A DNA stretch of 64,000 nucleotides from Symbiodinium natans (taxonomy: Eukaryota; Sar; Dinophyceae; Suessiales; Symbiodiniaceae): assembly GCA_905221605.1 (NCBI GenBank), contig CAJNDS010000491.1:830977-894976 (forward strand), written 5' to 3'. The notes under the pieces were generated by a model. That model was not told where the DNA came from. It saw nothing but the letters and a program-made list of their open reading frames with translations, and made no database searches. The translations under genes and the position numbers were made by a program. This document shows positions 61,433 to 64,000 of this stretch, piece after piece (the stretch's first letter is position 1; every line of letters starts with the position of its first letter).

Positions 61433-61940
61433 TCGAGTTTAGGGTTTAGGGGTTAGGGGTTCTCCGAATTAGGACACCCCCCCCCCCTTTCTCCCTTCAC
61501 GTTAAGACGATGCGCATGCTCCCTGTGTATGCCCGTTCATGACATTCACTCTCCCACTCCCCCCTAAACCCTATACAAACACACGCTCGAAACCCTAATC
61601 CTAAACTTAAACCCGAAACCCGAAACCCTAAGCAAAATAGCGTCGTTGTTCCACATATCGTGCTCCATGGTGCCTCTGGGGGTGCCTTCGAGACGTGCTT
61701 TGGGTATAGTTCGGCTTGGGGGTTTCAGGGTATATTGAGTTTAAGCCCCTAACTTACCCCCATACCATAACTCCTGAAACATGCTTCGGTGCAAACTACT
61801 GGTTCAGGGCTTAGGTTTAGGTAGGAAACCCCAGGCGCAAACCCCAAACCCCAAACCCGAAACCCTAAACCCTAAACCCCAAACCCCAAACCCCAAACCC
61901 CACACCCTAAACCCTAAACCCTAAACCCTCCGAATCCAAG

Positions 61941-62017
61941 GAGCCAAGCCTGAGCCTTGACTCGATGGCGGTGAAGCCCATGGACGCTCCAATTCCATGC
62001 CCCCCCATTGCCTCTGG
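61941..62017 (+). CDS. exon candidate
   Basis: It reads EPSLSLDSMAVKPMDAPI then PCPPIAS(G). Acceptor ATCCAAG^GAG, donor CTGG^GTAGGG (GT). Proline-rich, family unknown. Confidence 0.62.
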
Positions 62018-62129
62018 GTAGGGGTTTTGGGACACCTTTTTCTTTTTTTCCCCCTGACTTTTGAGGGTTTAGGGTTTAGGGCTTGGGGTTTGGGGTTTGG
62101 GGTTTGCGGATGTCTTCCCTTACTTGCGA

Positions 62130-62219
62130 AGAAGCCCCCTTAAGTGGCCTAAGATGGTTGTAAGTACAGTTCTAAGTACAGTTATGGTTGGTCAATGCGT
62201 ACCATGAACCTCCAAGTAC
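62130..62219. mobile_element. MITE family 1, right half
   Basis: It carries TAAGTACAGTTCTAAGTACAG and the right end ACCATGAACCTCCAAGTA; the left end is replaced by other sequence. Confidence 0.7.
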
Positions 62220-62317
62220 TGGGTTTTACCCTAAACCCGAAACCCGAAACCCTAAACCCTAAACCCTAAACCCGATTTAAAGGAGCATTGTTGAGAGGGT
62301 ATTAGGGGCCAGCCTAG

Positions 62318-62346
62318 GCCTGCACCCACCGGCGGCACCTGCGGAG
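62318..62346 (+). CDS. exon candidate
   Basis: A 29-bp candidate reading PAPTGGTCG(G), chosen by phase between its neighbours. Acceptor CCTAG^GCC, donor GGAG^GTGGCG (GT). Confidence 0.45.
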
Positions 62347-62605
62347 GTGGCGTTTAGGGTTTAGGGCTAGGGTTTAGGGCTAGGGTTTAGGGTTGAGGGT
62401 TGAGGGTTTGGGGTTGAGGGAGATTCAGTTTCTTGGTTGCTTTTGGGAGGCCGGGGGGGGGGGGGGGAATCAATGAGTCCTGTTTGGAGGTGGCCGTGGC
62501 CATTGGTTTCGGCCACCCCAACCCTCAACCCGAAACCTTAAATCCTAGCCCAAAACCCTAAACCCTAAACACCTTGAAGCTTTTCTTCCACCATCATCGC
62601 ATCAG

Positions 62606-62656
62606 GGAATCCCCTGGTTCCCAGCGATTTAGACGAAGGCTGCCCTGAAAGACTTG
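62606..62656 (+). CDS. exon candidate
   Basis: It reads NPLVPSDLDEGCPERL in phase 1 after the preceding candidate. Acceptor CATCAG^GGA, donor CTTG^GAGCTC (GA). Confidence 0.55.
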
Positions 62657-62719
62657 GAGCTCGATTAGGGTTTCCTGATAGTCCCAACAGAACTAGGGTT
62701 TTGGGCTTAGGACTTAGGG

Positions 62720-62772
62720 CCTAGGGCCTAGGGCCTATAGGGCCTATAGGGCCTATAGGGCCTATAGGGCCT
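62720..62772 (+). repeat. (GGGCCTATAG)n array
   Basis: Four to five 10-bp units GGGCCTATAG flanked by GGGCCTA units. Confidence 0.92.
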
Positions 62773-63102
62773 AGGGCTTAGGGCTTAGGGCTTGGGGCTT
62801 CAGTTTTAGGGTCTGTAGCACTTCCCTTCTCCACACGCCCCCTCCCCAGGCGTTTACCGAATAAAGACGGCGTATGGGAAGACGGAGTAGTTAAGGGTCA
62901 CAGGGGATGCTGAAATTAGGCACCTTGTGTCTAGCTACATAACCGTTGAAGAGTAGATAGGAACTCCTTCGGTCTAGCCCCTACGTCCGAAACCCCTCAA
63001 CTACTAACAGTAAGGGCAGGCAAGTCAATCTTAAAGCCTGTTTTCCTACTAAGGCTTCCTATTTCTTTCTTATAGGGGCTCAGTGAATTAGGTGCCTTAT
63101 AC

Positions 63103-63103
63103 G

Positions 63104-63168
<65 letters not shown>

Positions 63169-63256
63169 CTCCCTAAACTCTAAACCCTAAACTCTGAAAC
63201 CAGATATATATATATATATGTACTTACTGTAGATGTATATATATATATATATATAC
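63103..63256. repeat. (CT)n and (TA)n microsatellites
   Basis: (CT)n to 63157, then (TA)n runs on both sides of a short CTCTAAACCCTAAACTCTG insert. The inner edges AGATATATATATATA/TATATATATATCTCC are inverted. Confidence 0.93.
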
Positions 63257-63281
63257 TTCAACCCCCCCCCCCCTCCAGTGG

Positions 63282-63366
63282 AGGCTCGACTTGTTCCTGA
63301 ACGAAATCCAGGCGCGCGCACGCGCGCGGCCGCGCGCGCGAGCCGCGCCGAAGCCGCGGGTGAAGG
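63282..63366 (+). CDS. exon candidate, Arg-rich
   Basis: Open as WRLDLFLNEIQ followed by a GCGC-repeat-encoded Arg/Ala/Pro tail. Acceptor CTCCAG^TGG; the GCGC tract (63310-63350) may be part of the intron instead. Confidence 0.45.
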
Positions 63367-63561
63367 GTTCAGGGTTTATGGGGTTTAGGGGGTTTATGGG
63401 GGATTATGGGGTTTATGGGGTCTATGGGGGTGTATGGGGTCTATGGGCTTCATCTTCAAGTCTCCAAAAAACACGACGCCTCGGTCCTCAACCCCCCTAA
63501 GCCCTAAGCCCCAAACCCTAAACCCTAAACCCCAAGCCCTAAGCCCCAAACCCCAAGCCAT

Positions 63562-63615
63562 TGAGTCAGACACATTTTTCGCTCAAGAGTGGCTGGCTCT
63601 CGACTGCGGTCATGG
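63562..63615 (+). CDS. exon candidate
   Basis: Open as ESDTFFAQEWLALDCGHGG after a CCCTAAA/CCCCAAG block. Trp/Cys/His content and lack of repeats suggest coding. Borders not fixed. MITE family 3 follows at 63641; 63755-64000 has a short TTTAGGG array and nothing else recognised. Confidence 0.5.
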
Positions 63616-63640
63616 GGGTTTTTTTTTGTGGAGTAGATAG

Positions 63641-63754
63641 ACTGGGTTTTGGAGTACTTTTCTTTTAACCCATTTTTTTGGTTCTGGGTTCCTATTAGAA
63701 CTACGTCTACCTAAAGAGTATATACTGTTTTTCCAGGGTCTACTCCAAAGTAGG
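63641..63754. mobile_element. MITE family 3
   Basis: Left GGGTTTTGGAGTACTT, core GGTTCTGGGTTCCTATTAG and CCTAAAGAGTATATACTG, TTTTTCCAG, right CTACTCCAAAGTAGGG. Confidence 0.82.
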
Positions 63755-64000
63755 GTATAGGGCTTAGGGTTTAGGGTTCCCTCAGAACTAGATGGTCTCT
63801 GAATGTCATGTAAGCTCCTGGACAAGAAGCCTGCTAGTCGGAGGCGGCTTGAGCCACCGGTTTAGGGTTTAGGGTTTAGGGTTTTTACACAAGCCGATGC
63901 ACTGAGTCCAACCCGGGGCAGGACCTCCGATGGGGCCTGTATATGTGATGGGTTTCGGCACTACCAACCTATGTACTATTTGGGTGGCTGTCAAAATTAT

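Noticed and set aside
1-64000. Reading the window as a true chromosome end
   Set aside because: Repeats occur in both orientations throughout, are short and interrupted, and sit inside genes; the ends of the window show no long terminal array.
1-64000. tRNA, rRNA, CRISPR arrays, bacterial operons
   Set aside because: No cloverleaf with usual A/B boxes, no rRNA-like blocks, and the tandem repeats lack regular unique spacers.

Overview
The window looks like nuclear DNA of a eukaryotic alga or protist, most probably a dinoflagellate or close alveolate relative. Seen directly: plant/alveolate-type telomere repeats (TTTAGGG on one strand, CCCTAAA on the other) are scattered every few hundred bases, microsatellites are abundant, there are no long ORFs of normal composition, and there is one 100-N assembly gap. 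Inferred: the organism assignment, from TTTAGGG repeats, tiny exons, AG^G acceptors and GC/GA splice donors, all known from dinoflagellates. Most long ORFs here are translations of simple repeats (GFRVWGLGF..., CVCVCV..., HTHTHT...) and are not genes.

The real coding content is hidden in exons of about 25-110 bp between the repeats. Reading the non-repeat islands in all frames gives one long, collinear, phase-consistent gene on the + strand, from before the window to a TGA at 38882-38884: the motif III-to-C-terminus part of a DEAH/RHA-type (DHX57/DHX36/DHX29-like) RNA helicase. Recognisable in order are SATLD, the PGR/LFLED segment, motif IV (GAILIFL), the HSSLT-EQQRVF segment, motif V ([12 protein letters not shown]), motif VI (QRRGRAGRV), the winged-helix and ratchet (HA2) region, the OB-fold VHPSSV block and the LFGG block. 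About 36 exons carry only about 1.7 kb of coding sequence over 38.6 kb (mean exon about 47 bp, mean intron about 1 kb).

The introns are unusual. Many open, shortly after the donor, with (TTTAGGG)n and close, shortly before the acceptor, with (CCCTAAA)n, so each exon is bracketed CCCTAAA-exon-TTTAGGG and each intron is a very long potential hairpin with telomere-sequence arms. Donors are mostly GA, GC, sometimes GG or GT; acceptors are AG, usually followed by G; many junctions share 4-6 bp direct repeats such as CAGGAC or AGGACG. Nested in the introns are several families of short inverted-repeat (MITE-like) elements. One of them is by itself a complete 118-bp intron inside motif V, so these look like introner elements (intron-generating transposons).

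Downstream layout: 38885-41005 is the 3' flank and the only long stretch (about 1.2 kb) almost free of telomere repeats, probably intergenic. From 41006 to about 45.0 kb, phase-compatible exons on the + strand encode a coiled-coil protein of unknown family. Further exon-like islands lie at 47-50 kb. At 51.37 kb an ATG opens a signal-peptide-like first exon, followed by exon candidates to a possible stop at 58440. From 59.6 kb to the end a further set of exon candidates is seen. At 55.5-57.8 kb lie a 79-bp tandem repeat and a minisatellite with units of roughly 200 bp. Exon calls outside the helicase rest on open frames, composition and splice phase only.
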